21,135 nt of DNA from IMG/VR virus record IMGVR_UViG_3300046010_002124, positions 1 through 21,135 of that record; one strand, written 5' to 3'. The DNA is from a virus. The notes beneath the pieces are model-generated. The model did not search any database. It was given only the letters and a program-made list of their open reading frames with translations, and was not told the origin of the DNA. Positions 14,532 through 20,068 of the stretch are shown here, piece after piece. A program made the position numbers and the translations under genes. Within the stretch, counting starts at the first letter, position 1; the number at the start of each line of letters is the position of its first letter.

Positions 14532-15199
14532 TTGATCTACAAAACATGGTGGTCAAAACCCTGGTTGCAAATGATAATGCTAGGGCTAGATCACAACAAA
14601 CAGCCATTGGGCCATCTGCAATTGGTGGGTGTCAGCGCAGGCTTTGGCATGACATAGCGCAAACAACGCCAACAAATGTTGGTGACAAGTTAGGCGCAAT
14701 CTTAGGCACTTACATTCACACAGGAATTGAAGAAGCAATACGCCGTGAAGATCCATTTGGCGTTCAGTATGAATTAGAAATTGCTGTTGAAGCCAATGGA
14801 GTACCTGGCCATGTAGATTGCTACGACAAAATCAGCCACACCGTTATTGATTGGAAAACAATAAAAAAAGGCAGTGGCCGTTACTTTGGTGGCAACAACA
14901 GGCAACAAGTTTGGCAAGTTCATCTTTACGGTTATTTGCTGAAACAAAATGGTTACATTGTTGCAGATGTGGCGCTTGTTGGAATTCCGCGTGATGGAAA
15001 AATGTCAGACATTTTGGTGTACGCCCAACCTTATGATGAAGAAATTGCGTTACAAGCGTTGGCGCATTTGGAAAAAACAAGGGAAATGGTTGCTTTGCAA
15101 CTTAAACCTTCTCCTGAAAAACCTTTGGCTTTTTGTGCGGATTTTTGCCCATACTACGATCCGACAGGAGCAGAAGGTTGTCCGAGTATTCAAAAGTAG
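14528..15199 (+). CDS. Cas4-like PD-(D/E)XK exonuclease with Fe-S cysteines
   Basis: A 223-residue protein from ATG 14528 (ATGA overlap). RecB/Cas4-type nuclease motifs are present: His64 in TYIHTGIEEA, Asp97 in PGHVDCYD, Asp108-x-Lys110 in VIDWKTIK, and QVHLYGY (Q-x-x-x-Y) after. Cys35 in GGCQRRLW plus Cys203, Cys207 and Cys218 near the C-terminus match the four Fe-S cluster ligands of Cas4 and AddB. The family digests DNA ends to give single strands. No CRISPR genes are near, so a role in recombination or replication, probably with the ERF-like protein, is more likely. The WhiB gene begins inside its 3' end. Confidence 0.85.
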   Translation: MIDLQNMVVKTLVANDNARARSQQTAIGPSAIGGCQRRLWHDIAQTTPTNVGDKLGAILGTYIHTGIEEAIRREDPFGVQYELEIAVEANGVPGHVDCYDKISHTVIDWKTIKKGSGRYFGGNNRQQVWQVHLYGYLLKQNGYIVADVALVGIPRDGKMSDILVYAQPYDEEIALQALAHLEKTREMVALQLKPSPEKPLAFCADFCPYYDPTGAEGCPSIQK

Positions 15200-15522
15200 A
15201 TTGGGATAAGGCAGAGTGCAGGCGTTTAGAAATTTACACGGATCTTTTTTATGACATAGAAGAAGAAAGATCTGTAAACGCCTACGATCACATCAACGCG
15301 GTGCGGGCCATTTGCGTCTCTTGCCCAATTTGGAAAGATTGTTTAACCTACGCATTTCAGAATGAAAATTACGGAATGTGGGGCGCAATGACTAGCCAGG
15401 AGAGGGCAAGTATTGATGAACCGTTGAAGTATCCAAATCAACGCATCAGAGGACTCAAAGAATTACAACAAATGGGAATTTCTTTAGAACAGATCAAAGA
15501 GTGCAAAGGAGGGGCAAAGTGA
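15178..15522 (+). CDS. whiB: WhiB-family Fe-S transcription regulator
   Basis: A 114-residue WhiB-like protein. TTG 15178 is chosen because AGGAG lies 8 bases upstream and no ATG or GTG gives a sensible N-terminus; earlier starts only add sequence overlapping the nuclease gene. The four cluster cysteines are Cys14, Cys46, Cys49 and Cys55 (C-x2-C-x5-C), followed by the family turn GMWGA (66-70). WhiB proteins bind the primary sigma factor through the cluster region and control division, development or stress genes in Actinobacteria. A phage copy, as in mycobacteriophage TM4, can block host WhiB2 function and superinfection. The C-terminus (about 85-114) is charged and ends CKGGAK. Confidence 0.9.
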   Translation: MSEYSKVDWDKAECRRLEIYTDLFYDIEEERSVNAYDHINAVRAICVSCPIWKDCLTYAFQNENYGMWGAMTSQERASIDEPLKYPNQRIRGLKELQQMGISLEQIKECKGGAK

Positions 15523-16325
15523 CTTCATTACCGTACATGCAGTTGTATGTTTCTGATTACCTGGCAGATACAGCGCACTTAACAGCGCAACAACATGGCG
15601 CTTACATGCTTTTGTTAATGAATTATTGGCAACGCGGCAAAGCACTAGATAACAGCAATGAACGGCTATCTCATGTGGCGCGTTTAAGCCCTGAAGAATG
15701 GGCAGAAGCGAAGCCAACGCTAGAAGAATTTTTTATTGTTGAAGATAATGTTTGGACTCATGCCAGGGTTGAAGATGACCTAGCAAAGATCCGTGAGAAG
15801 TCTCTTAAAGCATCATTTGCAGGGCGTAGATCAGTTGTTGCGCGTGGATTGAACAAGAGTTCAACAAACGCTGAACAATCGTTGAACCATAAAGAGGAAG
15901 ATAAAGAGGAAGATAAAGACATAAGCAAAAAAGAGTTGTTTGTGGATTTTTGGAATGTTTACCCAATTAAAGTTGGCAAAGGAGCGGCACAAAAAGCATT
16001 TGAAAAAGCGATCCGTACAACTGATGCAGACATAATCATTAAAGGCGCTCAGAGGTACAAATCAGACCCAAACAGAGTGCAGGCATACACAGCACATGCC
16101 TCCACCTGGTTAAACGCTCAGAGATGGCTTGATGAGGCTTTACCACAGCGTAATCTTTCGCCCGCAGAAATTAAAGAAAAAGAATTACAGGAAGCGCGCA
16201 TAAAAACAGAGCGAGAAAAGGAGCAGGCGGCGGAATGGTTCAGAGAACAGGAAGAAGCAAAACGCAACGCAGTTCCACCACCCGCAGAATTGAGAGAATT
16301 GTTGAGAAAGAGTTTTACAAAATAA
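15519..16325 (+). CDS. DUF1376-type phage replication protein (primosome/helicase-loader-like)
   Basis: A 268-residue protein starting at GTG 15519 (GTGA overlap with the WhiB stop), with AGGAGG 6-7 bases upstream. Residues 1-90 are a DUF1376 domain (YMQLYVSDYLADTAHLTAQQ, then GAYMLLLMNYWQRG), a winged-helix DNA-binding module of phage replication initiators. A charged linker with EEDKEEDKD follows, then a second domain at about 143-205 (FVDFWNVYPIKVGKGAAQKAF, ending ASTWLNAQRWLDE), the usual partner domain. The C-terminal 60 residues are a Glu/Arg/Lys coiled coil. It probably recruits the host helicase to phage DNA, since no phage helicase is seen. Confidence 0.85.
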   Translation: MTSLPYMQLYVSDYLADTAHLTAQQHGAYMLLLMNYWQRGKALDNSNERLSHVARLSPEEWAEAKPTLEEFFIVEDNVWTHARVEDDLAKIREKSLKASFAGRRSVVARGLNKSSTNAEQSLNHKEEDKEEDKDISKKELFVDFWNVYPIKVGKGAAQKAFEKAIRTTDADIIIKGAQRYKSDPNRVQAYTAHASTWLNAQRWLDEALPQRNLSPAEIKEKELQEARIKTEREKEQAAEWFREQEEAKRNAVPPPAELRELLRKSFTK

Positions 16326-16339
16326 CTCAAACATTATCT

Positions 16340-16368
16340 GTAACTGTTACTATAGATGTAACCATTAC
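16340..16368. promoter_or_regulatory. Two similar 11-mers around a possible -10 box
   Basis: GTAACTGTTAC (16340-16350, a perfect inverted repeat around one base) and GTAACCATTAC (16358-16368) lie 18 bases apart, close to two helical turns, in the 53-base gap before the gene at 16379. TACTAT/TATAGA between them could be a -10 box. This looks like an operator or promoter region, but no -35 is clear. Confidence 0.35.
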
Positions 16369-16378
16369 AGGAGGAACT

Positions 16379-16567
16379 ATGACTAAGCAATTAGTTGATC
16401 CCGCAATTGTACAAGCAGGAGATCATGTATTAGCAAAAGGCCATGATCTAATGGTGAAATACATACAAGGGCCTGATCACTTTGGCGTTTATGATTTTCA
16501 TGGCGTTAATGAATTAGGAAAAGATCAAATTGCAATAGCGCAGGATTTTATTACACTGATTAGGTGA
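16379..16567 (+). CDS. 62-residue phage protein, unknown
   Basis: From ATG 16379 with a strong AGGAGGAA site. A small soluble beta-rich protein (QAGDHVLAKGHDLMVKYIQG, then FGVYDFHGVNEL) with several His and Asp; it does not match a family I can name. Its stop overlaps the RusA start as GTGA. An upstream in-frame extension exists but would overlap the DUF1376 gene heavily and lacks a ribosome site. Confidence 0.65.
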   Translation: MTKQLVDPAIVQAGDHVLAKGHDLMVKYIQGPDHFGVYDFHGVNELGKDQIAIAQDFITLIR

Positions 16568-16944
16568 TTACTTTTCAGGTAGATGGCCAACCAGTTCCGC
16601 AAGGATCTATGAAAGTCATCAATGGGCATGTCATACATGCCAAAGGTTCAGAACTGGCCGCGTGGCGTTCTGCCATTGCTTTGCGGGCCAGGGAAGCAGG
16701 GGCAAAGCCGCACCTTGAGCCAGTTGAAATAGACATGATTTTTACAATGAACCGCCCAAAGACCGTAAACCGCCCTGAGCCGTCTGTAGCCCCTGACCTG
16801 GATAAATTGGTCAGAGCAGTCCTAGACGGCCTGACAGCCATTGCCTACCGTGATGATGGGCAGGTTGTACGCTTGACCGCGGCAAAGCAGTATGGGATCA
16901 CCCCTGGGCTTTGGGTTCAAATGTGGGCCAAAATGCCCGCTTAG
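16564..16944 (+). CDS. rusA: RusA-like Holliday junction resolvase
   Basis: A 126-residue protein, GTG start at 16564 overlapping the previous stop. It has the RusA layout: an N-terminal strand and QGSMK (residues 13-17), the metal-binding core PDLDKLVRAVLDGL (77-90, Asp78, Asp80, Asp88), and RDDGQVV (Asp97, Asp98). RusA enzymes are dimers that cut Holliday junctions and branched DNA, here resolving recombination intermediates before packaging. Base composition stands out: three consecutive 60-base lines (16681-16860) are 53-57% G+C by count against 33% just upstream (16501-16560). Recent acquisition from a higher-GC source is likely. Confidence 0.88.
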   Translation: MITFQVDGQPVPQGSMKVINGHVIHAKGSELAAWRSAIALRAREAGAKPHLEPVEIDMIFTMNRPKTVNRPEPSVAPDLDKLVRAVLDGLTAIAYRDDGQVVRLTAAKQYGITPGLWVQMWAKMPA

Positions 16945-16990
16945 GCGGCGCGACACGCCAAAAAGATTTTTTAAGGATTTGCCACTTTTT

Positions 16991-17044
16991 TTGCCAAATA
17001 CCTGATTTGTAGTGTAATCTTTCTTTTGTAAGGGCAAGTAGCCC
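16991..17044 (+). promoter_or_regulatory. Promoter plus 5' leader hairpin (copy 2)
   Basis: TTGCCA (16991-16996), a 16-base spacer and TGTAAT (17013-17018) form a promoter; TAATCT two bases on is an alternative -10. The hairpin GGGC-AAGTA-GCCC follows at 17032-17044, close to the expected transcription start, then AAAGAAAGAAGGCA and ATG 17064. The 46-base gap upstream (16945-16990) holds CGACACGCCA, shared with 12025-12034, and no gene. Confidence 0.65.
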
Positions 17045-17063
17045 AAAAGAAAGAAGGCAGAAA

Positions 17064-17240
17064 ATGGATCGTGTAACGCTAGGTGGCAATGTAACAATCA
17101 ACGGTAAAGCAATGTGGACTGTTGAAGGAATTATGACTAACGGAGATGTAAGCATTTACCGTTATGTAGATACAAAGAATTCACGCCGTTTAATTTCACG
17201 CCGTATCTCACCACTCAAGTTAAAGAAGTGGGGAAACTAA
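17064..17240 (+). CDS. 58-residue basic phage protein, unknown
   Basis: First gene after the copy 2 promoter, with AAGAAGG 7 bases before ATG 17064. It is basic and beta-rich (VTINGKAMWTVEGIMTNGDV, then RRLISRRISPLKLKKW), with the pattern of a small nucleic-acid-binding beta protein, though no family is recognised. Two copies of the 10-mer TTCACGCCGT occur in its 3' half at 17179-17202, encoding Ser-Arg-Arg twice. Confidence 0.65.
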   Translation: MDRVTLGGNVTINGKAMWTVEGIMTNGDVSIYRYVDTKNSRRLISRRISPLKLKKWGN

Positions 17241-17242
17241 TA

Positions 17243-17515
17243 ATGGCTACAACAAAAATTCAAGCAGGGGAAGGCGTTAATTACGCAGATCCAAAATCTA
17301 ATGTTGAATGGAATGATCCGTTTTGTGTTCAATGTGGCCGCAAAGTTGGGGCAGATGCCTGGCATGTAGAAATCATTAAGGGCGGCGAGATCCGCTTACA
17401 AGATGGCACTGAACATGATGTGGCCGCTGATGCTGGTTACATGGGTTGCTGGCCAGTAGGCAATGAGTGCGCTAAGAAATTTGCACCAAACCTACTTTTT
17501 AAGATGGCAAGATAA
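17243..17515 (+). CDS. Small probable zinc-binding phage protein
   Basis: A 90-residue protein from ATG 17243, 2 bases after the previous stop. Residues 25-34 hold FCVQCGRKVG, and further Cys occur in GYMGCWPVGNECAKKF near 70-82, giving a C-x2-C plus C-x7-C set that may bind zinc. A His between (DAWHVE) could contribute. Proteins of this kind, linking a treble-clef-like start to GxxCxxxGxECAK, are common and uncharacterised in actinophages. An upstream GTG is not favoured. Confidence 0.68.
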   Translation: MATTKIQAGEGVNYADPKSNVEWNDPFCVQCGRKVGADAWHVEIIKGGEIRLQDGTEHDVAADAGYMGCWPVGNECAKKFAPNLLFKMAR

Positions 17516-17529
17516 TTGGCAAAATGTGT

Positions 17530-17581
17530 TTGACAAACTTCCCCAAAAAGTTTTACAATTAACTTACAAGGGCAAAAGCCC
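17530..17581 (+). promoter_or_regulatory. Promoter plus 5' leader hairpin (copy 3)
   Basis: A near-consensus promoter: TTGACA (17530-17535), 18-base spacer, TACAAT (17554-17559). Ten bases later the hairpin GGGC-AAAA-GCCC occupies 17570-17581, at the expected 5' end of the transcript. ACAGGAAGAAGG and ATG 17604 follow. It is the strongest of the three related copies. Confidence 0.75.
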
Positions 17582-17603
17582 CAAAACAGGAAGAAGGCGC
17601 AAA

Positions 17604-17831
17604 ATGACATTAACAACAAACAAGACAGTAGTGAACAGCAAGTTGGTATTCAATCAATACCGCATTACTGAATACGCAGATCAAACATACCGTTACGAAA
17701 ATTACCCATACTTTTTTAACAGCCAAATGGCGGCGCTTGCATGGGGCCGCGCTTATGACACTGCACAAAAAGAACTACGCGAAGTTCAAGACCACATCAA
17801 CAACTTAATCAATCAAGTGGAGGCAAACTAA
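17604..17831 (+). CDS. 75-residue phage protein, unknown
   Basis: ATG 17604 is chosen over upstream GTG codons because the copy 3 promoter and hairpin lie between them. The protein has a Tyr/Asn-rich beta start (RITEYADQTYRYENYPYFF) and a long helix (MAALAWGRAYDTAQKELREV to the end). It reads like a small helical dimer. No family recognised; expression from the strongest promoter here suggests an early or abundant product. Confidence 0.68.
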   Translation: MTLTTNKTVVNSKLVFNQYRITEYADQTYRYENYPYFFNSQMAALAWGRAYDTAQKELREVQDHINNLINQVEAN

Positions 17832-17833
17832 TT

Positions 17834-18130
17834 ATGGCAAGCAACATCATTAAGGATCTGCCAATTGACATTGGTGATGTTTATGAACTGATCAAGCAAG
17901 CGCTGACGGAAACAATTGAAAGCGTTGAACTGTATGACATTGGTGATGACTGCAACTCAGCCTTTGACACTGAAGAAGTCAAAGTTAAATTTGAAGATGG
18001 CAAGTTTTCAGCAACGATTGCTTTACAGCGCACTGAAGGAAAGTTTGTTAGTAACAATGACATTGAAGAAGCATTTATTGCGGCAATGTCTAATGAAAAG
18101 ATGACAGTAGAAGTGGAGATACAAGCATGA
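17834..18130 (+). CDS. 98-residue acidic phage protein, unknown
   Basis: A strongly acidic soluble protein, two bases after the preceding stop. Residues 8-32 are helical (DIGDVYELIKQALTETIESV), followed by beta strands (EEVKVKFEDGKFSATIALQR) and a final helix and strand. High Asp/Glu content could suggest a DNA mimic or host-protein inhibitor, but no such motif is identifiable. The stop overlaps the next start (ATGA). Confidence 0.65.
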   Translation: MASNIIKDLPIDIGDVYELIKQALTETIESVELYDIGDDCNSAFDTEEVKVKFEDGKFSATIALQRTEGKFVSNNDIEEAFIAAMSNEKMTVEVEIQA

Positions 18131-18357
18131 TGTTAATTAGAGTTGTTGCGCAAAACAACGCATCAGGCAACCCACGCAGGGGTTGGGTGTATGTAGATCA
18201 AAATGGCGCTTATCTTTCATTTATTGATGAAGGTTATTTTGGATCTCAAGCAATTGAGGAATTTAGAAAAGCGGGCGTTGCAGAAACCATAACTTTGAAC
18301 ATTACGCCTAAGCAATACAATGACTTAATTAAACGCGAGAGGACATGTTCAGCATGA
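18127..18357 (+). CDS. 76-residue phage protein, unknown
   Basis: Coupled by ATGA overlaps at both ends. A beta-rich start (LIRVVAQNNASGNPRRGWVY) with a G-Y-F-G turn, then a helix (QAIEEFRKAGV) and an LNITPKQYNDLIK segment. Compatible with a small alpha/beta fold; no family recognised. Confidence 0.62.
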   Translation: MMLIRVVAQNNASGNPRRGWVYVDQNGAYLSFIDEGYFGSQAIEEFRKAGVAETITLNITPKQYNDLIKRERTCSA

Positions 18358-18524
18358 AGTTCAAAGTAGAGATAACGGTTGAGTTCAGTGATTTTGTAAT
18401 CCCTGACAATAAAAGCCAATCAATGATTAACGGCATGCAACGCGAGCAAGTAGCGTTTGTGCTTCAAGATAAATTGGCTGACATGAACTTACAAATTCAT
18501 AATGTCTATAAACAACGATCCTGA
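18354..18524 (+). CDS. 56-residue phage protein, unknown
   Basis: ATG 18354 overlaps the upstream stop (ATGA). The peptide has a beta start (KFKVEITVEFSDFVIP) and a helical end (REQVAFVLQDKLADMNLQ). Similar beta-helix mini-proteins are common in phage accessory regions. Its last 23 bases overlap the zinc-ribbon microprotein gene. Confidence 0.58.
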   Translation: MKFKVEITVEFSDFVIPDNKSQSMINGMQREQVAFVLQDKLADMNLQIHNVYKQRS

Positions 18525-18678
18525 TGCACCTAGATGTTTTTGGTGTGGAACTTATGGATCACCTGCAAATTATGTAATTGTTTATGAAATCAATTGGTTT
18601 GGAAAACCATTAAGTGAATGTGAATGGTGCGGAGGCACTGAATACTTTAGAAGGAAGGCAAGCAATGGCAAAGACTAG
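18502..18678 (+). CDS. Zinc-ribbon microprotein
   Basis: A 58-residue protein with two CxxC knuckles: CFWCG at residues 12-16 and CEWCGG at 40-45, spaced by a beta hairpin (NYVIVYEINWFGK). This is a textbook zinc-ribbon layout, suggesting binding to nucleic acid or to a host protein such as RNA polymerase. It overlaps genes on both sides by 14-23 bases in other frames. No ribosome site is obvious, so expression may depend on coupling. Confidence 0.62.
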   Translation: MSINNDPDAPRCFWCGTYGSPANYVIVYEINWFGKPLSECEWCGGTEYFRRKASNGKD

Positions 18679-18820
18679 ATTGACACGCAGAGGCAAGATT
18701 GTTTTAACAATTGCGGTAATAGCAATTTTTTGGTGGTTGTTTGATGTGACTACACCTGAGCAATGCAAAGTGCCAGTAGAACAAATGAACCAATTTTGTT
18801 TAGATTTGATGTACCCATGA
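18665..18820 (+). CDS. 51-residue single-helix membrane protein
   Basis: ATG 18665 with GAAGGAAGG just upstream. Basic start (MAKTRLTRRGK), one membrane helix (residues 12-27, IVLTIAVIAIFWWLF), and a short outer tail with two Cys (EQCKVPVEQMNQFCLD), possibly a disulfide. The positive-inside rule gives N-in, C-out. Unknown role. ATGA overlap with the next gene. Confidence 0.65.
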   Translation: MAKTRLTRRGKIVLTIAVIAIFWWLFDVTTPEQCKVPVEQMNQFCLDLMYP

Positions 18821-19023
18821 CACCTGAAGAAGTTATTAAAAACCATTTAGAGCCACTTCAAGATGTTTTAACAACATGGATTGAAGGGCCTTATGTGGCA
18901 AAGATGTTAAGCGAACCTGAAAACCGTGAGCGGTATTTAGGGTTTGTAGAAGGCTTGCGATTGAGTAGGGCTAATGTAATTCAAGCAATTACTAATCTAA
19001 CGCCGCAAGAGGAGGAAGAATGA
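18817..19023 (+). CDS. 68-residue acidic helical phage protein, unknown
   Basis: Starts at ATG 18817 (ATGA overlap). All-helical: PEEVIKNHLEPLQDVLTTWI, then ERYLGFVEGLRLSRANVIQ and an acidic end of four Glu. Resembles small phage helical-bundle proteins, with a conserved-looking GFVEGL-x-LSRANV segment. No function assignable. Confidence 0.62.
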   Translation: MTPEEVIKNHLEPLQDVLTTWIEGPYVAKMLSEPENRERYLGFVEGLRLSRANVIQAITNLTPQEEEE

Positions 19024-19103
19024 TCTTCATTGCTGGTGTAATTATTGTGACGCTTTTAGGCGTTGTAATCTCTGAAATTTGCTATAAAATAGAGCAGTCC
19101 TAA
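19020..19103 (+). CDS. 27-residue single-helix membrane microprotein
   Basis: ATG 19020 overlaps the upstream stop as ATGA. The peptide is one membrane helix (IFIAGVIIVTLLGVVI) plus a short polar tail ending YKIEQS. Supported by coupling and composition only. Confidence 0.45.
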   Translation: MIFIAGVIIVTLLGVVISEICYKIEQS

Positions 19104-19126
19104 AAATAACCTGAAAGGGGAAAGCA

Positions 19127-19216
19127 ATGGACAGTTTAATAAAGCGTTGTAATTGCGGCAGTTGGGTTTATGGTAACGCCGCCTGCGAAGTCTGTAGAAA
19201 GTTGGCGAACGGCTAA
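19127..19216 (+). CDS. 29-residue four-cysteine microprotein
   Basis: ATG 19127 with GAAAGGGGAAAG upstream. It contains CNC (residues 8-10) and CEVC (20-23), four Cys in 29 residues around a SWVYGNAA turn, so it could be a minimal zinc knuckle. It is in the same frame as the transglycosylase that follows; only TAA and one further codon separate them from the CTG at 19220. Confidence 0.5.
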   Translation: MDSLIKRCNCGSWVYGNAACEVCRKLANG

Positions 19217-19219
19217 AGC

Positions 19220-19645
19220 CTGAAGCGTTTAACACAGATCCTTTTAAGCGCCGCACTAGCGGTAGGAATTGTGTTTGCTTCACCTGCTACGGCTCAAGCC
19301 CCAAAAATAGAGTTGCATCAGTTACCGCCTAAAATGATGGCGGCGGCAATGGTGAAGAAAGATTACATTGATCATAAAAAGCAATTTGCCTGCCTGGATC
19401 AATTGCTAACCAAAGAAAGCGGCTGGCGCGTTAATGCGCTCAATCGTTCTTCAGGCGCGTTTGGGCTGTTTCAATTTATGCCTAGCACTTGGGCCAATTA
19501 CAAATTTCCTTTTATGCCCAAAGATGCCTACACACAAATGCGGGCTGGACTACGCTATGTGCATAAGCGTTACGGATCTCCATGCAAGGCGTGGGAGTTT
19601 TGGAAATTTCAGGCTGGCCCTGACCTACATGGAGGTTGGTACTAA
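19220..19645 (+). CDS. Secreted lytic transglycosylase (SLT/GH23-like), apparent CTG start
   Basis: A 141-residue protein if begun at CTG 19220. From there the N-terminus is a complete Sec signal peptide: Lys-Arg, a hydrophobic core (LTQILLSAALAVGIVFA) and ATAQA before the cut. No ATG, GTG or TTG occurs in this frame upstream until the TAA at 19214; GTG 19271 would leave only the end of the signal. The domain shows catalytic Glu66 in TKESGW, GAFGLFQFMPSTW, and a C-terminal KAWEFWKF, GGWY ending as in actinobacterial transglycosylases and Rpf-like proteins. It cleaves peptidoglycan glycan strands outside the membrane, aiding lysis, release or wall remodelling. The next gene overlaps by one base. 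Confidence 0.78.
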   Translation: MKRLTQILLSAALAVGIVFASPATAQAPKIELHQLPPKMMAAAMVKKDYIDHKKQFACLDQLLTKESGWRVNALNRSSGAFGLFQFMPSTWANYKFPFMPKDAYTQMRAGLRYVHKRYGSPCKAWEFWKFQAGPDLHGGWY

Positions 19646-19737
19646 TGACCACATCACCATTTGGCCTGCCATTGCGTGTTGATCTTCCTACGGTAGATCC
19701 TACTGAATGGGAAGATGAAGAAGAAGATGGCGATTGA
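19645..19737 (+). CDS. 30-residue acidic microprotein
   Basis: ATG 19645 overlaps the transglycosylase stop (TAATG), with GGAGG 9 bases upstream. The peptide (SPFGLPLRVDLPTVDPTEWE) ends in a run of acidic residues, EDEEEDGD. I recall similar short acidic peptides with the PFGLPLRVD start before HNH genes in phages; role unknown. It overlaps the HNH start by 11 bases. Confidence 0.55.
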   Translation: MTTSPFGLPLRVDLPTVDPTEWEDEEEDGD

Positions 19738-20068
19738 TAAGAAAGTTGTTGCTACCGTAATTAACAGGGCTGATGGCTATTGTGAAGTCTGCGGTGGCCC
19801 TGGGTTGCCTGAAAACATGGCCCTGCATCACCGCAAACTCAAATCAAGGGGCGGCAAAGACACCGTTTCAAATCTCATCTTGATCCATCACGGTTGCCAT
19901 AATCTAAAAACCGATAGTATTCACCTCAAGCCTGCAAGCGCAGAACAAAAAGGTTGGATTGTGCCTTCTTACAGAGAGCCACATGAATTTCCTTTTGTGA
20001 AGCCTGATGGTTCAATTGTATTACTACAAGATGACGGCGGTGAAGCCGTAATGATGGAAGGTGACTAA
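19727..20068 (+). CDS. HNH endonuclease
   Basis: A 113-residue protein from ATG 19727 (MAIDKK), preceded by AGAAGAAG; ATG 19715 would add four residues. HNH motifs: CEVCG (Cys19, Cys22), ALHHRK (His34, His35), SNLILIHHGCHN (Asn49, Cys57, His58). This is a zinc-supported nicking or double-strand nuclease. A free-standing HNH gene in phages may be a homing enzyme or help terminase cut DNA; it lies about 1 kb before the probable small terminase. The C-terminal 45 residues form a beta extension with PFVKPDGS. TAATG overlap with ssb. Confidence 0.85.
   Translation: MAIDKKVVATVINRADGYCEVCGGPGLPENMALHHRKLKSRGGKDTVSNLILIHHGCHNLKTDSIHLKPASAEQKGWIVPSYREPHEFPFVKPDGSIVLLQDDGGEAVMMEGD

Noticed and set aside
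14528-15199. Cas4-like protein as part of a CRISPR system
   Set aside because: No Cas1/Cas2, effector or repeat-spacer array exists in the window; phage Cas4-like proteins usually serve replication or recombination.
16947-16972. Possible terminator after RusA (GGCG-CGACA-CGCC then A and T runs)
   Set aside because: The stem is only 4 bp and the T-run is displaced by six bases; too weak to call.
16822-17155. Minus-strand frames over the RusA end and copy 2 promoter
   Set aside because: They would occupy a well-supported promoter and leader region and lack ribosome sites.
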